Positions 41,186 through 52,470 of a stretch of DNA of 64,000 nucleotides are shown in pieces. Under the pieces are notes generated by a model. The model was not told the DNA's origin, ran no database searches, and was given only the letters and a program-made list of their open reading frames with translations. The first letter of the stretch is position 1; the number at the start of each line of letters is the position of its first letter. The position numbers and the translations under genes are program-made. Location of the stretch: positions 13,578,001-13,642,000 of the forward strand of contig JAMPIQ010000001.1 of assembly GCA_024699855.1 (NCBI GenBank), given 5' to 3'. The DNA is from Aphelenchoides besseyi (Eukaryota > Nematoda > Chromadorea > Rhabditida > Aphelenchoididae).

Positions 41186-42565
41186 CAGGCTGGGGCAAAA
41201 TGAACTCCCACTTTTTTCCGAAAAAAATTTTTTTGAAATGAAAAATCGGTCCGTTTTCACGTTGAGATCGGAATTTATTAACCGTAATAATTTCACCGGA
41301 TTTCCACTTGTCCCCCTTGTCGATCGAGGCAGATTTGAAGGCGCCGTTGGTAGCTGGCCATGACTCGTTCGCGCATTGGTCGATCTTGTCTTAATTGGTC
41401 GGCGACTTCAACAATTGCCGTCCTCAACTCGTCGAGCGTTCTGGGACGCTGATCCGTGTTGAATATTCGGCCTTTCATGTAACCCGACAGCCAGAAATCA
41501 CATGGTGTGAGATCTGGAGATCGAGGTGGCCAAGCCGCGGGTGCTGGATGGCCACGGGTTCCTCTTCCAATCCACCGGCCTGGGAATTCACAACTGAGCA
41601 AAGTCAGGACATTGTTCCCAATATGGCACGGGGCGCCATCTTGCTGGAACAAGATGTCGCTGAAATTGGGCCAACCCTTAAGGGTTGGCAGGACCTCGTT
41701 CACCAGGGTTTGTTCCAACCACTGGGAGTTGATTCCCCGTTGACCGGCTGATGGTTCCCAAAAAATTGGGCCAATCACGCCTTCAATGCCAACGCCCATC
41801 CACACCGTCACTTTCCGGGAGTGAAGACGCCGGGTATCGAACCAATGCGGGTTGGAATCTGCCCACATGATCCAATCATGCCGATTCACCCACCCATCCA
41901 GATGAAAGTGGGCTTCATCAGTGAATAACAAGCTATTCAACCAGCCAGGATCAGCCGCCAGACGCATCAACTCGTCTCAGGCAAAGTTCATTCGCGTGTC
42001 GCGATCCGGAGCGTCGAGAGCGTGTGCCATTTGAAGATGGTAGGGACGCATTTCCAGGTCTTCTTTGAGGATACGCCGGAGTGTTCTTCATGACATCTGA
42101 GTGGTAGGCTCGTCTTCTCCATCATCACCGGGTCCAATAACGAACGGATTGCGCCTCGTTGAAAGATGTGGGTTGGCCTCGAACGCTTCTCGAACATCTT
42201 CAATTGCTTCTGCGGTTCGAACTCGCCTAAAGAGCAATGAAAAACAAAGCAAAACTCGAACTCACTTGGAATTGTGCATACCGCGCTCGCCGCGCACTGA
42301 ACCAGTGGCGAAGAAGTCGTCCACCCATTTTTTGAATGCTTTTGCGATCGGGGATACGAGCATCATCATCACCGGCATCACGACGAATTCGTTTGCCAAA
42401 CTTGACGTAACAGTACGCCTCCTCAATGAACACAGCAACGAATTTCGCTTTTTCTTGATCACTGTAACCCATAACGAAAACAACAAAACTAACCGATTTT
42501 TTCAATTTTTCATTTCAAAAAATTTTTTTCGGAAAAAAAGTGGGAGCTCATTTTGCCCCACTTTG
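41186..42565 (-). mobile_element. Tc1/mariner-like DNA transposon (1,380 bp) with disabled transposase
   Basis: Terminal inverted repeats carry GGGGCAAAATGA (then A or G), CTCCCACTTTTTT and a run of A/T, extending about 60 bp inward. It is flanked by TA on both sides (41,184-41,185 and 42,566-42,567). On the minus strand the transposase starts MGYSDQEKAKFVAVFIEEAY (helix-turn-helix). It continues after an intron and a frameshift (about 42,335) to a DDE domain with LLFTDEAHFHLDGW, ILFQQDGAPCH and WPPRSPDLTPCDFWL. Stops occur upstream of MMRLAADPGW (41,970). The second and third acidic residues are about 46 apart, longer than in mariner (34). It shares termini and protein ends with the deleted copy at 14,742-15,394. 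Confidence 0.88.
41293..41970 (-). pseudogene. transposase catalytic domain of the mariner-like element
   Basis: An uninterrupted 225-residue open frame covers the DDE/D catalytic domain of the element. First Asp is in FTDEAHF, second in QQDGAPCH, third in SPDLTPCDFW. The C-terminus ends QGGQVEIR, identical in sense to that of the short copy. It is classed as a pseudogene because an in-frame TGA (about 41,977) and a frameshift separate it from the DNA-binding domain. Confidence 0.8.
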
Positions 42566-42567
42566 TA

Positions 42568-43491
42568 GAATTGATTAATCGTTTTGAATAAATTTGTTGT
42601 TTATCCGTCCATTTTCCCCAGTGGAAAAGGACGTTGCATTGGGCCAAGTATGTTTCATAGTGCCGGAAGTTGCAACAAATGTGCAATTCATGTTGCCGTT
42701 GATAAAACGGCATGTTTATGGGCGACTTAGATGGTTCAACACATTTGTAGTTAAAATGCATGTCTGACGTTTCACGTCGCCATTGTGATGATACCGAATA
42801 CTCTCCGGACAAACTTGTCGGAAAAGTTAAAAGTAAGATTGCGGCTCTGGAAGAGTATCATGCTTAAAGTAGTCAATATTTTTCTTTTCTCATTTAGTTT
42901 TTTGCTAAATACGTTTTTTCTTTGCGAAATAGAAACGTCGAGATGTTATACGACGACATTATTCCAGGGAATGTAATAAAAAAGAGAAGTTGGTTCAAAG
43001 CGTTATTGAACATCAAAAGCTTTGTCACAACTAAATGAATTCGTGAAGTCCTTCTTGACGTTGCGATGAGAGTGGACAATGTTGATAAACCACTAGATGT
43101 AGATGATCATCGGGAAGAAATTGGCTTTACAACGCCATGAACAAAAGCAGTCATTTACGATGCCAATTAAAGTTGAAATAAACGATAATAACCAAAAATG
43201 TTTCACGACTTGCAGACGTTGTTCATTGTCTTACACAACGGAAAGATTTTCTATTAGAACGCCCAAACATTTGCATTGAAGTTCATTTTGTTGCGCTGCA
43301 GACCTTCCGGCGCAACCCTTTGAATCAGAAGTAGAAGTGTACGGTAACTCAGATCAACTCGGCGGATCGTCGGAATAAACGGGCACATTCTAATGTTAGT
43401 TGATCAAAAGAAATAACTAAAACTTGTTGGTGAATCAATGGCATATGCGCGACGTCGTTCGGAGGACGCCGGTCATTGTCTTTCTTCAACG
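42568..43491. other. intergenic, nothing recognised
   Basis: Small ORFs on both strands overlap and lack motifs. A-rich and T-rich patches only. Confidence 0.4.
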
Positions 43492-43496
43492 GAAAC

Positions 43497-43692
43497 TGTA
43501 GTGTTCGGCACTCAATCACGCTATGGAGCAATCAATAGTGTGAGTGGGACGACACACAAACGCCGCTCTGACCGAGGGCCGGCGGCGGAGGGACACAGAT
43601 CCTCCCCGTCTCTACGGCCGAACAGTCGGTCGTGTTAGTGAGTACTTTTATTGTGTAATAAACTCCTCAGCCCCGAAGCCCCATACACAACA
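43497..43692 (+). mobile_element. solo LTR (196 bp), copy 2
   Basis: Same family as 31,375-31,569, starting TGTAGTGTTCGGCACTC and ending CATACACAACA. It is flanked by a different 5-bp duplication, GAAAC (43,492-43,496 and 43,693-43,697). The two copies differ at scattered sites and by a short GGCGGAGG-type change near 43,585. Independent duplications prove two separate insertions. Confidence 0.9.
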
Positions 43693-43697
43693 GAAAC

Positions 43698-44792
43698 AAT
43701 CTCTATTACATATCGAACGACAAAACTATTGGGTACCCGATAACAAATTCGTGATATCTCTTCCTTTTTCCTCAATTGTTGATTTTGCTGGGCTACCGAT
43801 TGACGGCGTCCAATTTTGAGTCTTTTGTTTATTCTCCATTTTCGTTCACTTTCATCTCTTCAAGACGTTCCGTGATCTTTTGTTTGGTCATTCGTTGTTG
43901 TTCAAAGTATTTTTGCGAATTGAGAATCAACTAAAATACATGGTCCTAGACGGACGAGTGAGAACTTGCGTCGTTCAATCGTTTGTGTATTGGCGCCGCT
44001 TCTTAAGGCAAGATCAAAGACTTGTCTTTTTTGAACGACAATTTGGAGATTTGCTGGGAAGTTTTATTGCAAGTCGCTGAGATATAACGAACTCACATTT
44101 GTTGTGCAAATTCCATTCAGTCGCAAACAATATGCAATTTTGAACGAAAACGTTGAGATTCCAAACACACTGTTCCATCACTAGTCTTTTGAATGATCGA
44201 ATTTAAAGCGACTGTTCACTGTGATGATTCCTTGTGAGCTTCTTGACAAACGGTTGTGAAATCTGACCGACAAATTCAGTTAGTGATGTTATCTTTTATT
44301 CTCATCAGAAACAAGTCAAATCACTGCATTTTGCTAAATATCATTGACAACAAACTCATACGTGGTCTTATTCGATGATGATCTCTGAAATCTATTAACA
44401 GCACCGGTACTTCGGCAATTTCCAAAGTTCTTTGTCGATTTGCGAGCGAACTTTAACATTCGGTTGTTGAACAGTTTCCGGTAATTGCGTACAAAAGTTG
44501 ATTCAAAATTGACTCATACTGTTGATGATAAAATTGGAAAGAATCGATTGACTTTTAAAATTTGAATGCGAATTTTGATGGAAACTGTTCATCCGTTTAA
44601 TTGATAGCAATGATCTGAATCAACGTGCTTATTCGCTCATTTTCATTTTCAAACTAACTCGATTGATAGTCAACAATCAAGCCCACTAGTTATTTGCAGA
44701 CTCCATCTTTTCATTGTCTACGCAAACTTTTTACACGTGAACTCTGTCGTGTCTAGAACCTGATTACGGATTAATAACAACATTGATTGTAG
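43698..44792. other. intergenic, nothing recognised
   Basis: AT-rich sequence upstream of the papain-like gene. A 66-codon ORF at 43,880-44,080 has no motif. The promoter of the downstream gene should lie here. Confidence 0.45.
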
Positions 44793-47700
44793 ATGTCATC
44801 AAGCTCTCGCGCTTACAAAGTGATCAAGGAGCTCGACTGGAGCAAGAAAGACTACTTTGTGAAGCGCACAATCGATCAAAGTAAGTGAACTTGCACAAAA
44901 CATATGATCGTACAATTTTAGGTAATCAAGCGACATGTGCCACTGCTGCCCCAGCTTACCTTGTTGAGGCCTTTATTTCGAAGAGAAATAAAAAGGCAAC
45001 GGAGCTCAATTACGCGTCGATCTCTGAGCAGTTCAAGCACAACAGCGTTCAAGATAACCTCAAGTAAGTTTACTTTTTTAACATAAGATTTGTTCGTCAG
45101 CGAGATCGGATCTTTTTGTCATAAGCCACTTTATATGGAAACTAAAAAGTAGGGGTTGCAATTTGTCAAAGTTGACTCATTTAAAACAGAAAGATAAATG
45201 CAAGATCTAAAGGTTTTGAGGACTTAAAGACTCATAAATTGTGGAAAAGTGAATTGAAGACTAGTTGATTTTTGCGTTTGATTGTTAACTTGTCGCTTCT
45301 TTTGGTTTGGGCCTTTGAGATAGTGAACCGCAAACGCGTCAGAGAGATACACAAGGTTGTCGTATTCACTCCAGTTAAAACACCGTGTTTGCCAAGTTGT
45401 GACTTTAATCTTTCACGATGTTCTTTTGTCTCCGATTTGAATTTGAAGAAACGTTGGCATTTTGAATACATCGTTATTTTTTATGAGAATATAATCCGAT
45501 CTCTTTGTCCAAAACTTTTTGGACTTTTGAATAACTTTAATTGGTCATTGTATATAACAACCGGTTTTAGGAAAATGGCCAAAAAAACCTTGGCGTTCGT
45601 CTTTCTCAAGGCTGCATAAAGTCCGGACAAACTGTGGAAAAAGCATCGATCGCGATTAAAGAGCTTTCACGGTGCATCTCGCATCCAGATCATTTGGAGG
45701 ATGCGATAGACGAAGCCCCGGTCGTTGCTGGTGAGTTGTAATTTTTTAAAAGTATCTCAAAAGTTTTTTTGGTTAACTTTCTCAACAAATGAATTATCTG
45801 AACGCGATTAACAGAAAACAAGGGGTTTTTGGGATTTGCGACCAATAATGAGTTTTTTCTGGCCAATAAGGTTTTTCCTTGATCTTTTTGGTTCGTATTT
45901 TCACTCTCACCAGTCTGATGACACGATCGATGATTGTGTTTAGCACGAGTATCCGTCGATCTTCAGTTTTTGGTCGAAGACGATCACGAACTGCCCAATA
46001 AGCAATATCTTTGAGCCTGGAAACCTGTCCAATGCAAATGAACTCATACGCAAATTGTTTTATCGTTGGGTCCGTGATTAGACTATCTAGGAAAAGCACT
46101 AGTGAACCATTGTGTTTGTTAAGGTGCGTGATTAACCGGCGCTTATCATGCCAATACAATTTGGTATCGAAAAGTTTTGTACGTCTAAAAGCTCACAATG
46201 ATTCTAGTAACAGAAAATAATATTACTCGCAAGTTAAGCTTTCAAAATGAAATTTTAACTGATAAAAAACTTTGGACCCTTCAGGAGAAGCGTATTCATG
46301 AACAATGCCGTCGTCAAGATAAGCTCGTCTGCTATTGCATATACGATCGGTAGAAATTGACCAATCCCTTCCAGCATCCGCAGCAGCAAATATGTCTTGT
46401 TTATCGGACTCTATCCATGCCTAGAAGTTTGTGCTTCTGATCGTGTTAACGAGTCACTTACTAACGGACGATACTTTCCAATTAGCGAAAACTTTGTCCA
46501 GTTCAAAAGTCCAGTGGGTTGCCAATTCGAGACATGAAGTTCTCCAAAGTAGTCGATTCGATAAAAGTAAATCGATTCGTCGTATTCAATTAAACCTGTG
46601 CGCCATTCCGCAGAACGATAGTCAGAAAAAACGATCATCAGCGTCGGGGACAAGATGTCCTGTGGGCAACACGGGCAATTTGATGCGTTTGAAGTGAACA
46701 TGTCGTTTCACATAAAACCGACGAGATTTCCCGGATATTCGTGAGACTTACCGCATCGACATACATCAAAAAAACTTCGTCTACGTTTTTTATAAATCAC
46801 ATCATCTGAGTGGCTTACGTTAAAAAACAAAAACGTGCCGCTAGTTGTGTGTTGAAAACGAGCAGAACGAATGGCCGTATGTAATTCGTCAGCGAACGTA
46901 ATGTCTAAACAGAACTTAACGGTCGAATATAAAACGTACCGGAGGTTTCAAAGTATTCGTAAGCTAATGTTCGTATCTCCACTTGCCGAAAAAACAATGG
47001 TTCTGGGTCGTAAGCTCGAATTTGAGTAGTTATCCCGAGCGACCAGAAGTAACATCCACAAGGGCTTACACACACGGTTTCCATTTCGATATCCAAATTT
47101 CCAACAAACTCCCATTCTAATAGCTCTTGATCGACGGCAAAACGAAAAATCTTCCACTTCTTTTTGTGTTTTTCAAAGGGAGCATAAACGTAAAGACGGT
47201 GTGTGTTCGGGGATCTGTGTTGACTCCGAGGGCGTAGTGTGGACTCCCCACGTCACGCGGAAAATACAATCGATTGCTTATAAACATCAAAGCCTAAAGA
47301 TGATTATTAGAGTGATGAGAATCTTAAAACTAAAAACGTGAAGTCTAGGAGAACAACGAATAGGCGAAAAAGACAATAAAAATTAGCGAAATTAAAGCAA
47401 AATCTTAAACTTTAAGCGTTTGCAACCAGCTTTAACTTTTATTTCAGTTATACGGGCGCCACTGCACTTCCGCAACTACAAAGTTGACGGACTCGATGTG
47501 ACGCAATACTACGACGCAGCCGAAGGTGAACAGAAGGCGAATGAAGAGGACGAGCTGCGTCAAGAAAAGAAACTCCGAGGCGAATACACGGAGGACCAAT
47601 GGAAGACGGCGAAAACCAACAGTTTTCACGCCGTTTTCTTAATTGGCTACCGAGTGCTTTGTTCGGATGTTTCGCCAGACCGACCCGAATACCAATTCCT

Positions 47701-47824
47701 GTGTAAGGGTAGCTGGGGCAGCAGTTTTGGACACAATGGACGGGCTTATATAAAACTGGCAGACGTGAAACACATGCAGTTTTGCAGTAAAACCTTTCAA
47801 TTGGAACCTCCAACCGTCCGCTAA
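44793..47824 (+). CDS. papain-family (C1) cysteine-protease-like protein, probably inactive
   Basis: Supported exons: 44793-44880, 44922-45063, an internal exon ending at 45730, and 47448-47824. The start MSSSSRAYKVIKELDWSKKD corresponds to the mature-enzyme N-terminus (D-W-R/S). QSNQATCATAA stands where papains have Q-G-x-C-G-S-C-W, so a cysteine is retained but the context is altered. The internal exon ends DAIDEAPVVA and joins in frame to VIRAPLHFRNYKVDG, matching the papain stretch before the active-site histidine. That follows as NSFHAVFLIGYRVL. KGSWGSSFG replaces the canonical KNSWG, losing the active-site asparagine. No signal peptide or propeptide is seen. The acceptor of the internal exon (45,064-45,640) is unresolved. 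The 1,717-bp intron 45,731-47,447 contains another gene on the opposite strand. Confidence 0.65.
45794..47300 (-). CDS. unrecognised multi-exon gene nested in the protease intron
   Basis: Read on the minus strand, successive coding segments join at donor/acceptor-like sites. The first, near 47,130-47,280, gives LYFPRDVGSPHYALGVNTDP, and then, two bases out of frame, RLYVYAPFEKHKKKWKIF. Next come GITTQIRAYDPEPLFFRQ (about 47,000), HTTSGTFLFFN (about 46,830) and LIEYDESIYFYRIDYFGELH (about 46,560). Then ADAGRDWSISTDRICNSRRA (about 46,340), and a last exon with GSLVLFLDSLITDPTIKQFA (about 46,090). It looks like a beta-rich protein with a helical C-terminus, but I recognise no family. The frame slip lies in a CACACAC run near 47,205 and may be an assembly error or a real break. 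Confidence 0.5.
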
Positions 47825-48879
47825 ATAATGTTATTTCTTTGCCGTTTTCATCTTGTTGTTTTAATTGTTGCTCCCAATAAATTGATTGTTGTGTTGATGA
47901 CCATCCGATCGATTAGCAAGTTTATCAACCTTACTCTCTACCTAAATAAGAAACAATCTGAAAAAGAGTTAAGAAAATCGAAACTCGACGCTTGAAACAT
48001 GAAGCTCGAACAAACGCAGGTTTTCATCCACTTTATTCGCAAGTGCAAGTCGTTTTGGCGTGAAGCCAAGATGAGGACCTCATATACACTGGAAAGCAGG
48101 ACGCGCTAAGATGTTCAGAGATTTTCTGCCGCCTATTCACTTTTGTTTTTCCACATGTCATTTTGGTTTCGAAATACAAGTTTACTGCTTTATTATGATC
48201 AGAAATTGATCCAAAAAACAATACGATCAGTATGAATCATTCTAAAGTCTTCGTTTGATACTTGGATTTGTGATACGTTTTATTCGAACATAAAGACCAC
48301 TACAAGTAATTTTATTCCTTTTTACTCCAAACAAAAATAGCTATAATGAGGGCTCTGATGATTGTCAATTTCCTAGACCTTCACAATTGCCACACAAACC
48401 ATAGCGAACAACGTCGAAAGATACATAAAAGCGGTTTCTCTAAAAGACGATTCCTTGCATTTTTCAACAGATTACTCACCTGAACGACGGAAACCCGTTG
48501 TTTTCGAAGTAAACGATTGTTGGTCTATCCACTGATTGTTGTATTATTTATCTGATAGACACGTTCATTGCGCCCAAATGGAATTCGACTAAGAGTTTGG
48601 TGTGTGGTGATGGAAAAGCACTTCAAATTGCTGTTAACAAGGACGGTTGGAAACGTACTGATGTTTGGGTGAAACAACGAGAAAATGCTACGGTTAAGAT
48701 GATAGTTCGTTTTCCTTCAACTTATATTCTTTGTTCAGAGCATCAAGTCAGTTAGCGTTGGCGATATTCATCTCGTTGGTACAGAAGCGTATTCGTGATC
48801 GTCAGATTCGGCACCATCAATCGTAAGATCAATTGTCTCCAATCTCAAAGCGGCTTTGTAGGTGTGGCAATCACTCAAC
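47825..48879. other. intergenic, nothing firm
   Basis: About 1 kb between the protease gene and the mariner. A possible plus-strand exon at about 48,555-48,690 (IAPKWNSTKSLVCGDGKALQ) stands out but lacks recognisable partners. Confidence 0.4.
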
Positions 48880-48881
48880 TA

Positions 48882-50264
48882 TTGGTTTGTTACTCAAGTT
48901 TTGTCTGATTGCGCAATGCATTTTCTAAAATTGGAACGAAAGAAATTGACCGGTCGATTGGAAATTAAACGAAGTGTCAAATTTGATTTATTGGATCTGC
49001 TGTTTCTCGACATCGCTACTCCTGTTTCCTTGACTAATTTCGTCAAATGGGCCTCACTCGTGAACAAGTGCGACTTCCGCTTCTCAACGAATATCGTCTC
49101 CATCACTCGCCCGCCAAAGCCGCCGCCATCATCAACTTGGCACATGGAGCGCGAACGAACACCGAGAGGACAGCATGTCGATGGTTCACAAAGTTCGACG
49201 ATGGACTCGAGAATTTGGCCGATCAACCACGAGCAGGACGTCCGCCAACGGTTCATCAACCGACGATTCTCAACGCTGTGTCCAATCGACATGCGCAATC
49301 AACTCGCGAATTGGCTAATGGTTGTTGCCATATAACCGTTTGGAGAACATTAAGACGAGCGGGCAAGCAATTCTTTATGTCTACAATCACTAATGGTTAT
49401 TCTCGTTTAGGTCTTCGGCATCGACGAGGACGGTGGGTACCCCACGAGTTGACGGACCTGCAGAAGCAACGGCGAGTCCGGGCTGCCGAAAATCTCCAGT
49501 TGCAACGTGCCAACCCGTTCGTCCACCGGCTCCTAACCTGCGACGAAACATGGGTCCAACTCGCCAATCCATATCGCCGTGGGCAATGGTTGCGTCCCAA
49601 TCAGCGACCGGTTAGTACACCCCGGCCGAATCTTTTCCAAACAAAAGTTATGTTTTCTGTTTGGTGGAATCGATTAGGTGTTGTGCACTGGGAGTTGTTG
49701 GAGCGCGGACAGACGATCACTTCGGAACTGTACTGTGCCCAAATGAATCGAGTCGCCGCCGCCCTTCGTCATCGCCGCGACGTTCTACTGCTCCAGGACA
49801 ACGCGCAACCGCACACCGCCCGAAGAACTCAACAGCACCTGAGGACTTTGGGTTGGACGGTCATCGAGCACCCGCCGTACTCTCCGGACCTTTCGCCAAC
49901 GGACTACCATCTCTTCCGTTCGCTAAAGACGTGGATACGAGGACGCTGATTCAACGACGTCGATCATCTCCGCCGGTCCCTGAACTCGTTCTTCGCCTCC
50001 CGTCATCGATCTTTCTACACGCGCGGAATCACCCAATTGCCCGAACGGTGGCGCCAAACTATCAACTCAAATGGTGAGTATTTTTGATTATTTGTGTTAA
50101 TTTTAATAAATGAATTCTAATCTACAACGGAAACCATACTTAGGACAGTAGGCAGCTGAACAACCCAACTTCGTTCACATACTTCCAACCGAGCGGTCAA
50201 TTTCTTTCATTCCAAATTTAGGTCACTCATGACGCAATCAGACAAAACTTTAGTAACAAACCAA
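48882..50264 (+). mobile_element. mariner (DD34D) transposon, 1,383 bp
   Basis: Terminal inverted repeats start TTGGTTTGTTACT and stay similar for roughly 80 bp (through TTTTGTCTGATTGCG and GAAAGAAATTGACCG). The target duplication is TA (48,880-48,881 and 50,265-50,266). It encodes a mariner transposase (separate entry). One clear nonsense codon truncates the protein, so this copy is probably not autonomous. Confidence 0.92.
49047..49949 (+). pseudogene. mariner transposase, truncated by one nonsense codon
   Basis: A 300-aa open frame has an N-terminal helix-turn-helix region (TACRWFTKFDDGLENLADQ then RAGRPPT), the linker WVPHELTDLQKQRRV and the DD34D catalytic triad. The first Asp is in LLTCDETWV and the second in LLLQDNAQPHTA. 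The third Asp, exactly 34 residues on, is in SPDLSPTDYHLF. The frame stops at TGA (49,947-49,949), then continues in the same frame through a typical mariner C-terminus (LPERWRQTINSNGEYF) to about 50,087, so a single point change disabled it. A 48-nt stretch at about 49,361-49,409 (GCAAGC...CGTTTAG) interrupts the conserved linker in frame and could be a GC-AG intron. Confidence 0.88.
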
Positions 50265-50266
50265 TA

Positions 50267-52060
50267 TTGTTCATGGATCTGTTGTTCATCGAATTCGTGG
50301 CTACTTTCGGTTACTGATTGCATTCCTTGATATTTCTCTGCTTTTCCTTGCAGAAATAAACTTCTGTGATTGTGTTTTTATCCGTGCAAGGAGACTGCAT
50401 ACGTATCGTTGACGCTTTACCTTCATCCCACGAGTTCATTCTCCGTCAACTACCTGCTAACTTCAAACAAAAATGTCCATTTTCAAATCCTTAGTTTCAA
50501 CTGATGCTCATTCTGTTCTTTTATATTCTAAGCGGTAACTTCCTTTCTCTATATGTTTGGATTGCAACCAGTTGTATGACCATTACTTACAAATCAATTC
50601 GATGCTTATCAGTTATGAAAACCTTCGAAGTACAGACCTCAAAAATCGATTATAACAATTGATTGTTCTCACTTTTACTGCATTATATGGCCGTCTAATT
50701 AACAAAACAACAAACACTATCATAACTTTGAATTTGTCGATTTGTATGAGGGGGTTTTATGCGGCGGTTGTTTGACAGCTCCGCGAGCTTTTGCGCATTG
50801 AACGGAGGTTGATGAGTGACAAGTATATTAATTACTCTGCCGACAAGCTTACGGCAATAGCTGAGGTCTGGGATATTATGACGAAAATTTGTGACATACA
50901 CTACTCAAATTAAAAATCAGAATTACATCGGGAAAAGCCTGGGAGTGAGAAAACAATCTGATTGCGTCGCCGATACTTATTGCATTTGTTCTCTTTCGTC
51001 TAACGAGGGATGTCAACCGCCTTCTCAGTTCCGATCACTGGTAGGCACTGCATATTTGAGTGCGGATGTCGCCTTTTCAGCCATTTGATATTCGCTCTAT
51101 TCATTATTCGACGCTTTATCTCGAAAACAACTTTACGACGTAGTTCGTTTTTCGGTTGTCATTCAGTTCTTGGCAACAACTGAAATTATTTGATGCGATT
51201 TTCAAGCATCAAATGTTTTCGTGAATCGTTGCTGTTCGGTATTTCGGAAATCCGCATTTTTGACGCCCGAAAGCTGCACTAGATAAAATAAGTTGGTGGT
51301 TTTGTTTGTCGATCTGTCAAAAGAAGCAGCTAGTGAACGTCGAGTTTCAATTCTCGATTGTCACCAGAAAACTTTCCTCGATTGTTTTCAATTACCAATT
51401 GCTTGTCCTTCGAGCATTCGCGAATTCCGACTTCTACATGTAACTGTCGATCATTCTAAGATCTCCGTATTTCGGACTTCGTTTCGTTGTCTTGGTGGGG
51501 CATTGCTGCTCGTTGTTTTGTGTAAGATGTCTCGAAAGGTGGGTTCTTGGCGCGATGTTCAATCAATGATTGTTTAGCTGCACCACAATGCGCGGTTGTT
51601 GTTGCCGTCTGTTGGGCCCAGCGATGCCTCGCGGGCCGAAATCTCGTCGCCATCCATTGCGAACAGTGTGTCACATCAAAACAACAAGATCGTTGTGGTT
51701 TCGGCGAAATTGAGTTGGTTAAAATCGAACAGGTAAGTTAGTTGAAGTTCGATCGGATTGTGTTCGATGTTTTCACTTCGCATATCTCACTCGTTTGGTC
51801 AAAAACAAGAAGAGTTTGGTGAGCAATCGCTTCTTTTCGGACGCCGTTCCGAACGTCGTCTGAGAGTAGAAGTCGACTGATTTCTTACACCGATTGTTCA
51901 GAATTCACGATCTCACTACACTCCTACCAATAGTTCAACTGGTGATTTCAACGTTCAGATCTGCTCAAGCATTTTGAAGAAGTTGTTAGAGAATAAATAC
52001 AAGTCAAAACCAATTAGTTCGAGGTTCTGTGTCGCTAAACTATCGGATTTAAAGGTCTAC
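50267..52060. other. intergenic with repeat copy 2; otherwise unrecognised
   Basis: Repeat R1 copy 2 lies at 50,720-51,085. Around 51,520-51,735 (+) an ATG (MSRK), a GTGGGT donor, a TTTAG acceptor, and an open exon ending at a GTAAGT donor form a possible two-exon start of a gene. The peptide is not recognisable and no continuation is seen. Confidence 0.35.
50720..51085. repeat. dispersed repeat family R1, copy 2 (inverted relative to copy 1)
   Basis: Nearly identical to part of 29,940-30,310 but in the opposite orientation. The match ends near 51,085, where GATGTCGCCTT is followed by unrelated sequence. Small differences include a one-base change in the CGCCGC(A)TAAAA region. Confidence 0.75.
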
Positions 52061-52470
52061 TCGAAAGTCCTGTGATCAAAAGTAATCTGAGCTTTTGAGT
52101 GGAATCAATCGAAGGTTTAGTTTTGGATTGATCAAAGCTTGTAGAACCGTGAGTAGATATCTGCGAGTTTTACAGAACATGTAGGTTATAAACAAATTGG
52201 AGAATCTTAATTGATGTCTGTTGTTAAAGAGTTGGGCGCGGACTTTACCGTCTTTCGTCTTCTTGAGCGCGTCGTCGATTTCCTTGAATGCGGCCGATCG
52301 TCGTCTCCGGATTTCTCCATCGACTTTGTGGTTTGGAGTAATTTCCTGGCCGAGGTAAACGTATTTATTCACGAAGTCGATGGGTTCGAGGAGGGAGGCG
52401 TCAATTAAAAAGAAGGAGTTAGTAAAAAGACCGTTGTTGTTCGTGATACTCTCCCTTAAATTCTTTGATG
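52060..52470 (-). pseudogene. RTE-type LINE reverse-transcriptase C-terminal fragment
   Basis: The minus-strand translation reads NKYVYLGQEITPNHKVDGEI followed by RRRRSAAFKEIDDALKK and KVRAQLFNN. This is the thumb/connection region typical of RTE and related non-LTR elements (Y-L-G-Q-x-I ... E-I-x-x-R-R-x-A-A-x-x-x-F ... L-R-x-x-L-F). The rest of the polymerase, the endonuclease and the 3' tail are missing, so it is a dead 5'-truncated or decayed copy. Confidence 0.75.

Noticed and set aside
48894..49298. 134-codon minus-strand ORF in the mariner
   Set aside because: Antisense shadow of the transposase N-terminus and terminal repeat.
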